Part shown: one piece after another, positions 54,502 through 64,000 of the stretch | Layout: each line of letters opens with the position of its first letter | How positions within the stretch are numbered: position 1 is the first letter of the stretch | NCBI RefSeq assembly: GCF_013348805.1 | Contig: NZ_CP054690.1 | Location: 744,001-808,000, forward strand | Length of the DNA stretch: 64,000 bases | Direction: 5' to 3' | Source: Rhodococcus sp. W8901 | GTDB taxonomy: Bacteria > Actinomycetota > Actinomycetes > Mycobacteriales > Mycobacteriaceae | Program-made: the position numbers and the translations under genes | Notes under the pieces: model-generated | The model's input: only the letters and a program-made list of their open reading frames with translations | The model's database searches: none | Told to the model about the DNA's origin: nothing

Positions 54502-55890
54502 TCACCGAAGATTCAAGGCCCGCAGGGCATCTCCGACGTTTCCCACTTCGACGGGACGGATGCCCTTCGGGAGTTCGCCGGAGTCGAGCGGAACGACGGC
54601 GCGGGTGAATCCCAGCCGGGCGGCCTCCGCGACGCGGCGGCCCACACCCGCCACGCGTCGGACCTCACCAGCCAGGCCGACCTCGCCGAGCACCACGGTG
54701 CCGGCGGGGATCGACCGGTCCTTGCCGGCCGACGCGACCGCGACCGCGAGCGCCAGATCGCACGACGGGTCGGTCATCCGCATGCCGCCGACCGTCGCGG
54801 CGTAGACCTCGCGGTCGGACAGTTTGATGCCGTGGCGGCGTTCCAGGACGGCCAGCACCATCGACACCCGCGCCGAGTCGAGTCCGCTCACGGCGCGACG
54901 CGGCGACGGGTTGTTGGTGGGCGCGACCAGTGCCTGGACCTCGCCGAGCAGGGGACGCTTGCCGTCCATCGTGACCGTGACGGCGGTGCCCGGCACCTCC
55001 TCGGCCCGGTGGTGCAGGAACAGCCCGGACGGGTCGCTCACCCCGACGATGCCGTCCTCGCGCAGTTCGAAGCAGCCCACCTCGTCGGCCGCGCCGAACC
55101 GGTTCTTGATGCCGCGGATCATCCGCAGCGTCGAGTGCTTGTCGCCCTCGAAGTGCAGGACCACGTCCACCAGGTGTTCGAGCGATCGGGGACCGGCCAC
55201 CGCGCCGTCCTTGGTGACGTGGCCGATCAGCAGCACCGGAACCCCGCTGGCCTTCGCGAGCGACGTGAGCGCACTGGTGATGGCCCGCACCTGCGTGACT
55301 CCGCCGACGACGCCGTCGACGTCGGCGGCGAGCATCGTCTGCACGGAGTCGACGATCAGCAGCGTCGGGCGGACCTGCTCGACGTGTCCCAGTACCGTCG
55401 CGAGATCCGACTCGGCGGCCAGATACACCCGTTCGTGCACCGACCCGGTGCGATCTGCGCGCAGCCGGACCTGACCCGCGGATTCCTCGCCTGTGACGTA
55501 CAGCGCGCGGTCGTCGGGTCCGCGGCACGCCCACCGGTGCACGACCTCGAGCAGCAGCGTCGACTTGCCGACGCCGGGCTCGCCGGCCAGCAGCACCACC
55601 GAGCCGGGAACGACGCCACCGCCGAGGACCCGATCGAGTTCGTCGACGCCCGTCGGCTTGGCGCGAGTGGCGGTGCCGTCGATCTGGGTGATGGGGGACG
55701 CCGGCGTGGTCGGCAGCAGCGCGGCGGCACCGGCGCGTGCCAGTGACGCGCCCGGGCGGGACGCGACCGCCGCGAGGACCGGAGCCTCGTCCATCGAGCC
55801 CCACGTGCCGCACTCCGGGCAGCGGCCGACCCACTTGGCCACAGTGTGCTGACACGACGAACACCGGAAGCTCGATTTAGCTTTTGCCAC
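54502..55890 (-). CDS. radA: DNA repair protein RadA
   Basis: A 462-residue recombination ATPase that helps process branched DNA. An N-terminal four-cysteine zinc finger ([17 protein letters not shown]) is followed by Walker [12 protein letters not shown], the RadA motif [11 protein letters not shown], and a C-terminal Lon-like domain ([16 protein letters not shown]). Length is standard. The start GTG is at 55890, 87 bases beyond the lpqE stop and separated from it by a hairpin. Confidence 0.97.
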   Translation of the reverse strand: MAKAKSSFRCSSCQHTVAKWVGRCPECGTWGSMDEAPVLAAVASRPGASLARAGAAALLPTTPASPITQIDGTATRAKPTGVDELDRVLGGGVVPGSVVLLAGEPGVGKSTLLLEVVHRWACRGPDDRALYVTGEESAGQVRLRADRTGSVHERVYLAAESDLATVLGHVEQVRPTLLIVDSVQTMLAADVDGVVGGVTQVRAITSALTSLAKASGVPVLLIGHVTKDGAVAGPRSLEHLVDVVLHFEGDKHSTLRMIRGIKNRFGAADEVGCFELREDGIVGVSDPSGLFLHHRAEEVPGTAVTVTMDGKRPLLGEVQALVAPTNNPSPRRAVSGLDSARVSMVLAVLERRHGIKLSDREVYAATVGGMRMTDPSCDLALAVAVASAGKDRSIPAGTVVLGEVGLAGEVRRVAGVGRRVAEAARLGFTRAVVPLDSGELPKGIRPVEVGNVGDALRALNLR

Positions 55891-55918
55891 GCGCGCAGCC
55901 TAGTGGTCCCGACCGACA

Positions 55919-55953
55919 GAGGAGCCCGGGCGACGGTGTCGCCCGGGCTCCTC
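55919..55953 (-). terminator. 16-bp hairpin after lpqE
   Basis: 55919-55934 pairs with 55938-55953 around a 3-base loop (GGT). It lies 24 bases after the lpqE stop codon and upstream of radA, so it separates these two minus-strand genes. Confidence 0.8.
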
Positions 55954-55977
55954 CGGAAGTACGTCCGATCCGACGGA

Positions 55978-56577
55978 TCAGTGATGACCCTCGGCCACGT
56001 CGGGGGACTTCTCCGACTCGTGGCGCTCGGTCTTCGGGCCGGCGTCGACCGGCACCTGCACGACGACGTCGCCGGCGTTCTCGAAGGAGAAGGTGACCGG
56101 GAACGTCAGGCCGGGCCGGACGCCCTCGCGGACGTCCTCGAGCGTGACGTCGATCAGGCTGACGTGCTCGGGGGCCTGCTCGGGCACCGAGACGTCGGGG
56201 TTGCCCGCACCGAGAGCGGCCTGCGGCTTGATGTCGCGGCCGCCCTCCTTGTCGTCGATGGTGACGGCGCCGGCGAAGTCGGTCTTGATGCCCTTCAGGC
56301 GGTCGGACTCGTGCTCGCTGAGGTTGATCGCGGTGAACGCGAGCTGCGCGTTGCCGCCCGGTTCGATGCTGAACTCCTCGGAGTTCGGGTACACGACGTG
56401 CACGTTGCGCAGTGCGATGTCGCCGCTGGTCGCCTTGTTGCCGTTCACCGCAGCAACCTGGGTGGCGGTCTGCGAGACCTGACCTGCGCCGCACGCGGAC
56501 AGCACGAGCGTCGCGCCGGCAGCGAGAGCGACAGCGGCCATGACTCGGCGAGTCGGCGACGCATTGAGAGCAGTCAC
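55978..56577 (-). CDS. lpqE: LpqE-like lipoprotein
   Basis: A 199-residue secreted lipoprotein: signal peptide with lipobox LSACGAG (Cys at about residue 29), then a beta-rich domain (NVHVVYPNSEEF, PVTFSFENAGDVVVQVPV) and a His/Glu-rich tail (ERHESEKSPDVAEGHH) that may bind metal. The fold recalls copper-chaperone-like PCu(A)C proteins. The function is unknown. GTG 56577 follows GGAGGACA. It is divergent from carD. Confidence 0.85.
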   Translation of the reverse strand: MTALNASPTRRVMAAVALAAGATLVLSACGAGQVSQTATQVAAVNGNKATSGDIALRNVHVVYPNSEEFSIEPGGNAQLAFTAINLSEHESDRLKGIKTDFAGAVTIDDKEGGRDIKPQAALGAGNPDVSVPEQAPEHVSLIDVTLEDVREGVRPGLTFPVTFSFENAGDVVVQVPVDAGPKTERHESEKSPDVAEGHH

Positions 56578-57363
<786 letters not shown>

Positions 57364-57365
57364 CA

Positions 57366-58058
57366 GTGGGTGAGAACCGAGGACCGGTCGTAGCGCTGGT
57401 CCCTGCAGCCGGACGTGGAGTCCGGCTGGGCGAGTCCGTCCCGAAGGCGTTCGTCGAGTTGGGCGGGCGCAGCATGCTGCGCCGAGCCGTCGACGGACTC
57501 CTCGAGTCGGGCGTCGTGGACACGGTCGTCGTGATCGTGCCCGAGGCGCTCGTGGACGAGGCGCGGGCGGATCTGCCCGGCGGCGTCGTCGTGGTTGTCG
57601 GGGGCGAGGAGCGGACCGACTCGGTCCGCGCCGGACTCGCGGCAGCCACGGGCGCCGAATTGGTGCTGGTGCACGACGCGGCGCGCGCTCTGACGCCGCC
57701 GTCGCTGATCGCTCGAGTGGTCGCGGAACTTCAGGCGGGACGCAAAGCGGTCATTCCGGTGCTGCCCGTCAGCGACACCATCAAGACGGTCGACGTGCTC
57801 GGTGCCGTCACCGGAACACCACCACGCTCGGAGTTGCGCGCCGTCCAGACGCCGCAGGGCTTCGAGGCGTCGCTACTGCGCCGCGCCTACCTGGACGTCG
57901 ACGGCGACGCGACGGATGACGCCGGCCTCGTCGAGCGACTTGGCGAGCGGGTGCGCACCATCGTCGGTGAGCCCGAAGCATTCAAGATCACCACACCGTG
58001 GGATCTCGCTCTGGCCCGGATTCTGCTGGGGCAGGCGGGACCGGCGGAGTCCGAGTAA
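57366..58058 (+). CDS. ispD: 2-C-methyl-D-erythritol 4-phosphate cytidylyltransferase
   Basis: A 230-residue enzyme of the MEP isoprenoid pathway (CTP + MEP to CDP-ME). Glycine-rich [23 protein letters not shown] binds [17 protein letters not shown] and VQTPQGF are family signatures. GTG 57366 lies 2 bases after carD. Three direct repeats of the type TAAGTCTGAG follow at its end. Confidence 0.96.
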   Translation: MGENRGPVVALVPAAGRGVRLGESVPKAFVELGGRSMLRRAVDGLLESGVVDTVVVIVPEALVDEARADLPGGVVVVVGGEERTDSVRAGLAAATGAELVLVHDAARALTPPSLIARVVAELQAGRKAVIPVLPVSDTIKTVDVLGAVTGTPPRSELRAVQTPQGFEASLLRRAYLDVDGDATDDAGLVERLGERVRTIVGEPEAFKITTPWDLALARILLGQAGPAESE

Positions 58059-58105
58059 GTCTGAGTAAGTCTGAGTTTCTTTTTCGAGCACAGGGAGCCC
58101 TACGC

Positions 58106-58582
58106 GTGCGAGTCGGAATCGGCACCGACGTCCATCCGATCGAGCCCGGCCGTCCGTGCTGGATGGCAGGGTTGCTGTTCGAGGACGCCGACGGATGCTC
58201 CGGGCATTCCGACGGCGACGTCGCGTCGCACGCGCTGTGTGACGCGTTGTTGTCGGCCGCGGGCCTGGGCGATCTCGGTTCGGTGTTCGGCACCGGTCGT
58301 CCGGAGTGGGACGGCGTGAGCGGTGTGCGGATGCTCACCGAGGTCCGGAGCCTGCTGTCCGACGCCGGATACGTCGTCGGAAATGCGTCGGTGCAGGTCA
58401 TCGGCAACCGGCCCAAGATCGGTCCGCGTCGGGAGGAGGCGCAGCGCGTCCTCGGGGACGTGCTCGGCGCACCGGTGTCGGTGTCGGCGACGACGACCGA
58501 CGGACTGGGTCTCACGGGTCGCGGAGAGGGCATCGCTGCCGTCGCGACCGCGCTGATCATCCCCGCTGATCGCGACCGGTAG
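58106..58582 (+). CDS. ispF: 2-C-methyl-D-erythritol 2,4-cyclodiphosphate synthase
   Basis: A 158-residue trimeric zinc enzyme of the MEP pathway. The metal ligands are in GTDVHPIE and [19 protein letters not shown], and the C-terminus has [21 protein letters not shown] 58106 follows GGGAG; a longer frame overlapping ispD exists but would add an unrelated N-terminus. Confidence 0.96.
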   Translation: MRVGIGTDVHPIEPGRPCWMAGLLFEDADGCSGHSDGDVASHALCDALLSAAGLGDLGSVFGTGRPEWDGVSGVRMLTEVRSLLSDAGYVVGNASVQVIGNRPKIGPRREEAQRVLGDVLGAPVSVSATTTDGLGLTGRGEGIAAVATALIIPADRDR

Positions 58583-58593
58583 AATCGCACGTC

Positions 58594-60000
58594 GTGACCT
58601 TGCGCCTATACGACACCGTGACACGGGCTCCGCGTGACTTCGTTCCGCTGACCCCCGGACATGCCTCGGTGTACCTGTGTGGCGCCACCGTTCAGGGCGA
58701 CCCCCACATCGGGCACGTTCGCAGTGGCGTCGCATTCGACGTGCTGCGCCGCTGGCTGCTCGCGCACGACTACGACGTCGCGTTCGTGCGGAATGTCACT
58801 GACATCGACGACAAGATCCTGAACAAGGCCGCCGAGGCGGGCCGCCCCTGGTGGGAGTGGGCCGCGACGTACGAGCGGTCGTTCGACTGGGCGTACCAGC
58901 AGCTCGGTGTGCTGCCGCCGTCTGTGGAGCCGCGGGCGACCGGGCACATGACGCAGATGGTCGAGATGATGCAGCGCCTCATCGACAACGGCCACGCGTA
59001 CGCGTCCGCCGGCGACGTCTACTTCGACGTGGTCAGCTACCCCGACTACGGCAAGCTGTCCGGTCACAAGCTCGACGACGTCCACCAGGGCGAGAGCGTG
59101 GCCGAGGGCAAGCGCGATCCGCGGGACTTCACGCTGTGGAAGGCCGCGAAGCCGGGCGAGCCGTCGTGGCCGACGCCGTGGGGCCCGGGACGACCGGGCT
59201 GGCACCTCGAGTGCTCGGCGATGGCCGAGTTCTACCTCGGTAAGGCGTTCGACATCCATTGCGGTGGAATGGATCTGGTGTTCCCGCACCACGAGAACGA
59301 GATCGCGCAGGCGAAGTGCGCGGGCGACGACTTCGCCCAGTACTGGTTGCACAACGGCTGGGTCACCATGGGTGGCGAGAAGATGTCGAAGTCGCTAGGG
59401 AACGTGCTGTCGGTGCCGAACGTGCTCAAGCAGGTTCGCCCGCAGGAACTGCGGTACTACCTCGGCAGCGCCCACTACCGGTCGATGCTCGAGTACTCCG
59501 AGACCGCGCTGCACGAGGGTGCGGCCGCCTACCGTCGCTGCGAGTCGTTCGTGACGCGCGTCGTAGAGCGGGCCGGTGAGGTCCCGGTGGGCAAGTGGAC
59601 GGCGGAGTTCGCCGCCGCACTCGACGACGACCTGGGTGTGCCGTCGGCGCTGGCCGAGATCCACGGCCGGGTCCGCGAAGGCAACATCGCGCTCGAGTCC
59701 GGTGATCTCGACGGTGCTCGCGCGCTGGCGTCGCAGGTGCGGGCGATGCTCGGCATCCTCGGTGTCGATCCGCTGGATCCGCAGTGGGCGTCCGCGACGG
59801 ACAACTCGACGGCGCTCGATGCCCTCGACGTCCTGGTTCGGGCCGAGCTCGACCGGCGTCAGCAGGCCCGGGCCGACAAGAACTGGGCAGTGGCCGACGA
59901 GGTCCGGGACCGGCTGGCCGAGGCCGGTATCGAGGTCACGGACACCGCGAACGGGGCCGAATGGTCCCTCAAGCAAGCTTCTAACGAATCGGGACAGTGA
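58594..60000 (+). CDS. cysS: Cysteinyl-tRNA synthetase
   Basis: A 468-residue class I synthetase. The zinc ligands begin with the Cys of [15 protein letters not shown], which also holds the HIGH motif; KMSKS appears as [10 protein letters not shown]. The C-terminal helical domain binds the anticodon stem. GTG 58594 lies 11 bases after ispF. Its stop overlaps the next gene start (TGATG). Confidence 0.97.
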   Translation: MTLRLYDTVTRAPRDFVPLTPGHASVYLCGATVQGDPHIGHVRSGVAFDVLRRWLLAHDYDVAFVRNVTDIDDKILNKAAEAGRPWWEWAATYERSFDWAYQQLGVLPPSVEPRATGHMTQMVEMMQRLIDNGHAYASAGDVYFDVVSYPDYGKLSGHKLDDVHQGESVAEGKRDPRDFTLWKAAKPGEPSWPTPWGPGRPGWHLECSAMAEFYLGKAFDIHCGGMDLVFPHHENEIAQAKCAGDDFAQYWLHNGWVTMGGEKMSKSLGNVLSVPNVLKQVRPQELRYYLGSAHYRSMLEYSETALHEGAAAYRRCESFVTRVVERAGEVPVGKWTAEFAAALDDDLGVPSALAEIHGRVREGNIALESGDLDGARALASQVRAMLGILGVDPLDPQWASATDNSTALDALDVLVRAELDRRQQARADKNWAVADEVRDRLAEAGIEVTDTANGAEWSLKQASNESGQ

Positions 60001-60986
60001 TGGCTGGAAATTCGAGCAGGCGCGGCGCGATCCGCAAGGACGGCACCAAGAAGGGGCAGGTCAGCGGGTCCGGCGGCAAGCATCGCCGGGGTCTCGAGGG
60101 CCGCGGCGCGACGCCTCCGGCGGAGGCCCGCACCAAGCATCCCGCCGCGAAGCGGGCCCGGGCCGCGGCGAAGGCGGCGCAGCAGCGTCCCACCGGCGGT
60201 GGCCGCCCCGGCGCGGGTCGTCTGCCGGCCGGCCGCAAGGCCGAGGACGGTCCGGAGATGGTGCTGGGCCGCAACCCGGTCGTCGAGTGCCTGCGCGCGG
60301 GTGTCCCCGCGACGGCGCTGTACGTCGCGGTGGGCGCCGAGAGTGACGATCGCCTCAAGGAATCCGTGCAGCGTGCGGCCGACATGGGGATCTCGATCCT
60401 CGAGGTGCCGCGCACCGACCTGGACCGTATGAGTGCCAACGGACTGCACCAGGGCATCGGCCTGCAGGTGCCGCCGTACAAGTACGCGCACCCGGACGAT
60501 CTGCTGGCGTCGGCCCGCACCAATCAGGAGCCCGCGCTGCTGGTGGCCCTGGACAACATCACCGACCCGCGCAACCTCGGCGCCGTCGTGCGTTCGGTTG
60601 CCGCGTTCGGCGGTCACGGTGTGGTGATCCCGCAGCGTCGCAGCGCCAGCGTCTCCGCTGTCGCCTGGCGCACCAGCGCCGGTGCCGCGGCCCGTCTTCC
60701 TGTCGCGCGGGCCACGAATCTCACTCGCACACTGAAGGATTGGCAGTCCAAGGGTGTCCAGGTCGTCGGCCTGGACGCCGGCGGCGACACCACCCTCGAC
60801 ACCTACGAGGGCACCGGCCCGGTCGTCATCGTGGTCGGTTCGGAGGGCAAGGGACTGTCGCGGCTCGTGCGCGAGACGTGCGACGCCGTCCTGAGCATCC
60901 CGATGGCCGGACCGGTGGAGTCGCTCAACGCGTCCGTCGCCGCGGGCGTCGTGCTGTCCGAGATCGCGCGTCAGCGTCGTAGCTGA
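60000..60986 (+). CDS. rlmB: 23S rRNA (guanosine-2'-O)-methyltransferase RlmB
   Basis: A 328-residue SpoU/TrmH-family SAM methyltransferase. A basic N-terminal extension of about 80 residues ([21 protein letters not shown]-like) precedes the substrate-binding domain ([14 protein letters not shown]) and the knotted catalytic domain: [26 protein letters not shown] and [20 protein letters not shown] 60000 shares its first base with the cysS stop; GTG 59997 is an alternative. The last 16 bases overlap the opposing pxpC gene. Confidence 0.95.
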   Translation: MAGNSSRRGAIRKDGTKKGQVSGSGGKHRRGLEGRGATPPAEARTKHPAAKRARAAAKAAQQRPTGGGRPGAGRLPAGRKAEDGPEMVLGRNPVVECLRAGVPATALYVAVGAESDDRLKESVQRAADMGISILEVPRTDLDRMSANGLHQGIGLQVPPYKYAHPDDLLASARTNQEPALLVALDNITDPRNLGAVVRSVAAFGGHGVVIPQRRSASVSAVAWRTSAGAAARLPVARATNLTRTLKDWQSKGVQVVGLDAGGDTTLDTYEGTGPVVIVVGSEGKGLSRLVRETCDAVLSIPMAGPVESLNASVAAGVVLSEIARQRRS

Positions 60987-61837
60987 CGGAACTTGATCCG
61001 ACATCCCGGTCGCAGCTGAGCTGCGGCCGGGATGTCGTCTTCCACGACCACGGCGATCACGGGATAGCCCCCCGTGACCGGATGGTCGGCGAGGAACAGC
61101 ACCGGCATGCCGTTCGGCGGCACCTGTAGCGCACCGGTCACCATGCCCTCGCTCGGCAGTTCGCCGTGACGGGAGCGGTGCAGCGGTCCCGGCCCGTCGA
61201 GGCGTGCGCCCACGCGGTCGGTGTCGGTGCTGACCGTCCACGTCCGGTGCACCAGGGCGGCCAGGGAGGCAGGGGTGAACCAGTCGTCGCGCGGACCGGT
61301 GCGAACGCGTAGTTCGACGGGATCTCCGGGCGGCGCGGGTGGCGGGATCAGTTCCTCGATCGGCAGCTCGCCGTGGAGGCTTCCCACCGGCAGGCGGTCG
61401 CCGTCCCGGATCGGTTCGGGGCCGATGCCGGAGAGGGTGTCGGTGGCGCGGCTGCCCAGGACCGGCGCGACGTCGACGCCGCCGCGCACCGCAAGGTAGG
61501 CGCGCAGTCCCGCGGTGGCCAGCCCCAGCACCACCTCGTCGCCGTCGCGCACGTGCAGGGTCGAGTAGTGCGGGCGGGGTTCCCCGTTCACCGTCAGCGG
61601 TGTCCGCGCGCCGGTGACGGCGAGGGTGGCCGGCCCGACTGCCCGCACCCGCAGACCACCGAGGGTCACCTCGAGCGTCGCGGCGCGGGGATCGTTGCCG
61701 ACGAGGCGGTTCGCGCCGTCGTGCGCGACGATGTCGGCGGCCCCCGAGACGCCGACGCCGAGACGCGCATACCCGGGCCGTCCCCGATCCTGGACGGTGG
61801 TGCGTGCGCCCGCGCGCAGGACTTCGAGCCATGCCAT
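60971..61837 (-). CDS. pxpC: 5-oxoprolinase subunit C-like (biotin-dependent carboxyltransferase family) protein
   Basis: A 288-residue PxpC/KipA-type protein: [32 protein letters not shown] at the start and [11 protein letters not shown] near the end are family hallmarks ([17 protein letters not shown] between them). PxpC works with PxpB and PxpA to open 5-oxoproline to glutamate. No pxpB or pxpA is adjacent, so this copy is an orphan in the window. The 3' end overlaps rlmB by 16 bases. Confidence 0.85.
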   Translation of the reverse strand: MAWLEVLRAGARTTVQDRGRPGYARLGVGVSGAADIVAHDGANRLVGNDPRAATLEVTLGGLRVRAVGPATLAVTGARTPLTVNGEPRPHYSTLHVRDGDEVVLGLATAGLRAYLAVRGGVDVAPVLGSRATDTLSGIGPEPIRDGDRLPVGSLHGELPIEELIPPPAPPGDPVELRVRTGPRDDWFTPASLAALVHRTWTVSTDTDRVGARLDGPGPLHRSRHGELPSEGMVTGALQVPPNGMPVLFLADHPVTGGYPVIAVVVEDDIPAAAQLRPGCRIKFRQLRR

Positions 61838-61892
61838 GGGTCGATTGTCCTCGATCCCGGCAGGAGGTCGCAGTGCTTACTACGATCGATCG

Positions 61893-62582
61893 ATGCTGAC
61901 AGCTGCGCTGTACGGTCTCGGGACGGCTCTACCGTTGCTCTTCGGTGCGTGGGTGGGCCTGCGCTACAGCCTGCCGCGGCCACTGCTGGCCGCGCTCATG
62001 GCCTTCGGCGCCGGCACGATGGTGGCGGCGGTGTCGTCCGAGCTCTTCGCGCCGGCGTTCGCGATCGAGGGCGTGTGGGTCGCCGGGACGGCGCTGCTGG
62101 CCGGCGCCGTCGTGTACGTGGTGGCCGATCACCTCATCGAGAACAAGCTAGGTCCCGCGGCGCTGGGGTGGGCGCTGATGCTCGGGGCCCTGCTCGACGG
62201 CATCCCCGAGAACACCGCCCTGGGCGTCTCGCTCATGGAGGGCGGGGGAGTGGTGCTGTTGGTCGCGGTCGCGGTCGGCAACGTGCCCGAGGCCGTCGCC
62301 GGCGCCGCGTCGATGCGCGAGCAGCCCGGCTTCAACTCGCGGCGGGCGTTCGGGGTGTGGGCCGCCACCGCCGCGGTCCTGGTGCTGGTCGTCGTCGCGG
62401 CCAACGCCGTCTCCGACACCATCCCGGACAGCCGAATTGCCGTCATCCAGGCCTTCGCCGGCGGGGCAACCATTGCGGTGCTTGCGGATTCGTTGATGCC
62501 GGAGGCCTACCGCGAGGGCGGTTGGTGGGTGGGGATCTCCACCGCACTCGGGTTCCTCGTGGCGTTCGCGCTGGGCGCCTAG
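61893..62582 (+). CDS. ZIP family metal transporter
   Basis: A 229-residue membrane protein with about seven or eight segments. The transport-site segments are LLDGIPENTALGVSL and VGNVPEAVAGAASM, equivalent to the two metal-binding helices of ZIP transporters with His replaced by Pro/Glu/Asn-type ligands. The likely substrate is zinc or another divalent ion. ATG 61893 lies 6 bases after TACGAT, consistent with a leaderless mRNA. Confidence 0.85.
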   Translation: MLTAALYGLGTALPLLFGAWVGLRYSLPRPLLAALMAFGAGTMVAAVSSELFAPAFAIEGVWVAGTALLAGAVVYVVADHLIENKLGPAALGWALMLGALLDGIPENTALGVSLMEGGGVVLLVAVAVGNVPEAVAGAASMREQPGFNSRRAFGVWAATAAVLVLVVVAANAVSDTIPDSRIAVIQAFAGGATIAVLADSLMPEAYREGGWWVGISTALGFLVAFALGA

Positions 62583-62604
62583 GAGTGCGAACGCCACGAG
62601 CCAC

Positions 62605-64000
62605 TCAGTCCGTGCGGAAGACGGTCCTGTGCCACGCCTTCCGGGCGTCGCGCGAGAGGTCGAACATCACGTGCTTGACGGTGGTGTATTCCTCGAACGA
62701 GTAGGTCGACATGTCCTTGCCGAATCCGGACTGCTTGACCCCGCCGTGCGGCATCTCGCTGATGATCGGGATGTGGTCGTTGACCCAGACGCAGCCGGCG
62801 ACGATCTCGCGCGTTGCGCGCAGCGCGCGGTGCAGGTCGGTGGTCCACGCCGATGCGGCGAGCCCGTACGGGGTGTCGTTGGCGAGGGCGATGGCCTCGT
62901 CGTCGTCGCGGAACGGTGTCACCGTCAGCACCGGGCCGAACACCTCGTCGCGGTAGATCTCGCTGTCGACCGAGGCTCCGGTGATCAGCGTCGGACGGTA
63001 GTACGCGCCCGTGGCGAGGGGTCCGTCACCGGCGCTGCCGCCGGTGACGATCGTTGCGTAATCGCGTGCGCGCGAGACCATTGCAGCGACGCGGTCGCGG
63101 TGTGCGTACGAGCTCAGGGGGCCCATGTCCGTCGCCTCGTCGCCGGTCGGACCCAGCGTGACCGACTCGTACAGCTCGGCCACGCCCGCGACGAACGCGT
63201 CGATCACCGACTCGTGCACGATCGCGCGGGTTGCGGCCGTGCAGTCCTGTCCGCCGTTGATCAGGCTCGCGGCCACGGCCCCGTGGACGGCGGCTTCCAG
63301 ATCGGCGTCGTCGAACACGACGAACGGTGCCTTGCCGCCCAATTCGAGGTGGACGCGCTTGGCATTGGTGGCGGCGGCCTCGAGGATCGAGCGCCCCACC
63401 GCGGTCGATCCGGTGAACGAGATCATGTCGACGCCGACGTGGCGTGCCAGCGCCGCGCCGGACTCCTGGCCGCTGCCGACGACGATGTTGACGACGCCGT
63501 CGGGGACGCCGGCCTCGGTGATCGCCTCGGCCAGCAGCAGCGCGGTCAGGGGTGTGATCTCGGCGGGCTTGAGGACGACGGTGTTCCCGGCGGCGATCGC
63601 GGGGAAGATCTTCCACACCGCCATCTGCAGCGGGTAGTTCCACGGCGCGATCGCCCCCACGACGCCGAGCGGCTCGCGGCGGATGCTCGAGGTGTGCGTC
63701 GGCGAGTACTCGCCCGTCGCCTTTCCCTCGAGGATGCGCGCGGCGCCCGCGAAGAATTCGATGTTGTCGATCGAGCCGGGGACGTCGAACTCCCGTGCCA
63801 GCCGGATCGGCTTACCGCACTGCCGGCTCTCGAGCGCCGCGAGTTCGTCCGAGCGGCCGCGCAGGATGTCGGCGACGCGGAGCAGGAGCGCCGAGCGTTC
63901 GGCCGGGGTGGTCCGCGACCACGATCCGAAGGCGCGGCGCGCGGCTGCGACCGCGCGGTCGACGTCGTCGCTGCTCGCGAGGGTGACGGTGACGATCGTC
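62605..64000 (-). CDS. Aldehyde dehydrogenase (aminobutyraldehyde/betaine-aldehyde type), partial
   Basis: About 465 C-terminal residues; the start lies beyond the window edge. NAD-dependent aldehyde dehydrogenase motifs: VVGAIAPWNYPLQM, the general-base Glu in LELGGKAP, and the catalytic Cys in NGGQDCTAATR (codon near 63241). The form GQDC instead of GQVC is typical of gamma-aminobutyraldehyde and related polyamine-pathway dehydrogenases, which makes putrescine-type amine breakdown the best guess. The end SFEEYTTVKHVMFDLS is the usual ALDH finish. Confidence 0.92.
   Translation of the reverse strand, partial: TIVTVTLASSDDVDRAVAAARRAFGSWSRTTPAERSALLLRVADILRGRSDELAALESRQCGKPIRLAREFDVPGSIDNIEFFAGAARILEGKATGEYSPTHTSSIRREPLGVVGAIAPWNYPLQMAVWKIFPAIAAGNTVVLKPAEITPLTALLLAEAITEAGVPDGVVNIVVGSGQESGAALARHVGVDMISFTGSTAVGRSILEAAATNAKRVHLELGGKAPFVVFDDADLEAAVHGAVAASLINGGQDCTAATRAIVHESVIDAFVAGVAELYESVTLGPTGDEATDMGPLSSYAHRDRVAAMVSRARDYATIVTGGSAGDGPLATGAYYRPTLITGASVDSEIYRDEVFGPVLTVTPFRDDDEAIALANDTPYGLAASAWTTDLHRALRATREIVAGCVWVNDHIPIISEMPHGGVKQSGFGKDMSTYSFEEYTTVKHVMFDLSRDARKAWHRTVFRTD

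Noticed and set aside
58051-58076. 10-bp direct repeats (TAAGTCTGAG) after ispD
   Set aside because: Two and a half short copies just after the stop codon, best explained by local slippage that gives stacked stop codons; no sign of function.

Overview
The window is a GC-rich actinobacterial chromosome segment, most likely from Rhodococcus (Nocardiaceae). The evidence is the gene content (Lsr2, CarD, DisA, ClpC, an MhuD-type haem-degrading enzyme, an LpqE-like lipoprotein), frequent GTG starts, 4-bp GTGA gene overlaps, and a gene order that recalls, from memory, the M. tuberculosis block ppa - dacB - tilS - hpt - ftsH - fol - pan - coaX - lysS - lsr2 - clpC - mhuD - mutY - canB - disA - radA - lpqE - carD - ispDF - cysS - rlmB. 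The species cannot be named from sequence alone. I saw no tRNA, rRNA, insertion sequence, prophage or CRISPR array.

Layout. 0.1-3.6 kb: VOC protein, AhpD-like protein, crotonase, DHA2 exporter. 3.6-6.7 kb: lower-quality accessory stretch with a frameshifted small membrane gene, an orphan membrane-anchored protein and a secreted protein made of seven RCC1-like repeats. 6.9-12.4 kb: LexA-like repressor, ppa, then dacB - metalloprotease-like gene - tilS - hpt. 12.4-16.2 kb: a membrane-linked protein kinase with an altered DFG motif, then an amidase. 16.4-26.2 kb: ftsH, folE-P-B-K, two membrane proteins, a Rossmann/DUF2520 gene, panC-panD-coaX. 26.2-30.5 kb: cysteine dioxygenase and rhodanese behind a polycysteine leader ORF, AraC regulator, DUF1772 protein, lysS. 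30.6-37.6 kb: lsr2, a GT-C-like membrane protein plus acyltransferase, clpC behind a ClgR-type box. 37.6-49.1 kb: accessory block (DinB-like protein, WYL regulator, nucleoside kinase-like protein, exporter, OsmC protein, a six-gene cobalt-enzyme operon, HxlR regulator, frameshifted acyl-CoA ligase, DsbA-like protein, second cbtBA pair). 49.2-61 kb: conserved block mhuD, hydrolase, mutY, carbonic anhydrase, disA, thioesterase, radA, lpqE, carD-ispD-ispF-cysS-rlmB. 61-64 kb: orphan pxpC, ZIP transporter, partial aldehyde dehydrogenase.

The most interesting system is the minus-strand operon at 42.2-44.8 kb: cobalt transporter genes cbtB and cbtA feed a three-subunit Co-type nitrile hydratase / thiocyanate hydrolase (split beta subunit, alpha-type subunit with the CTLCSC metal site) and a chaperone that looks like a copy of the split beta N-terminal subunit. 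A second cbtBA pair lies 4 kb away; compared with it, the operon's cbtA lacks about 100 residues, including two membrane segments and a His-rich loop.

The second is a 13-codon leaderless ORF (26286-26327) with a Cys-Cys pair, placed directly before the cysteine dioxygenase / rhodanese genes and able to base-pair with their ribosome binding site: a plausible cysteine-sensing attenuator. About a dozen genes start at or within about 8 nt of a TANNNT or CANNNT hexamer, the architecture of leaderless mRNAs.
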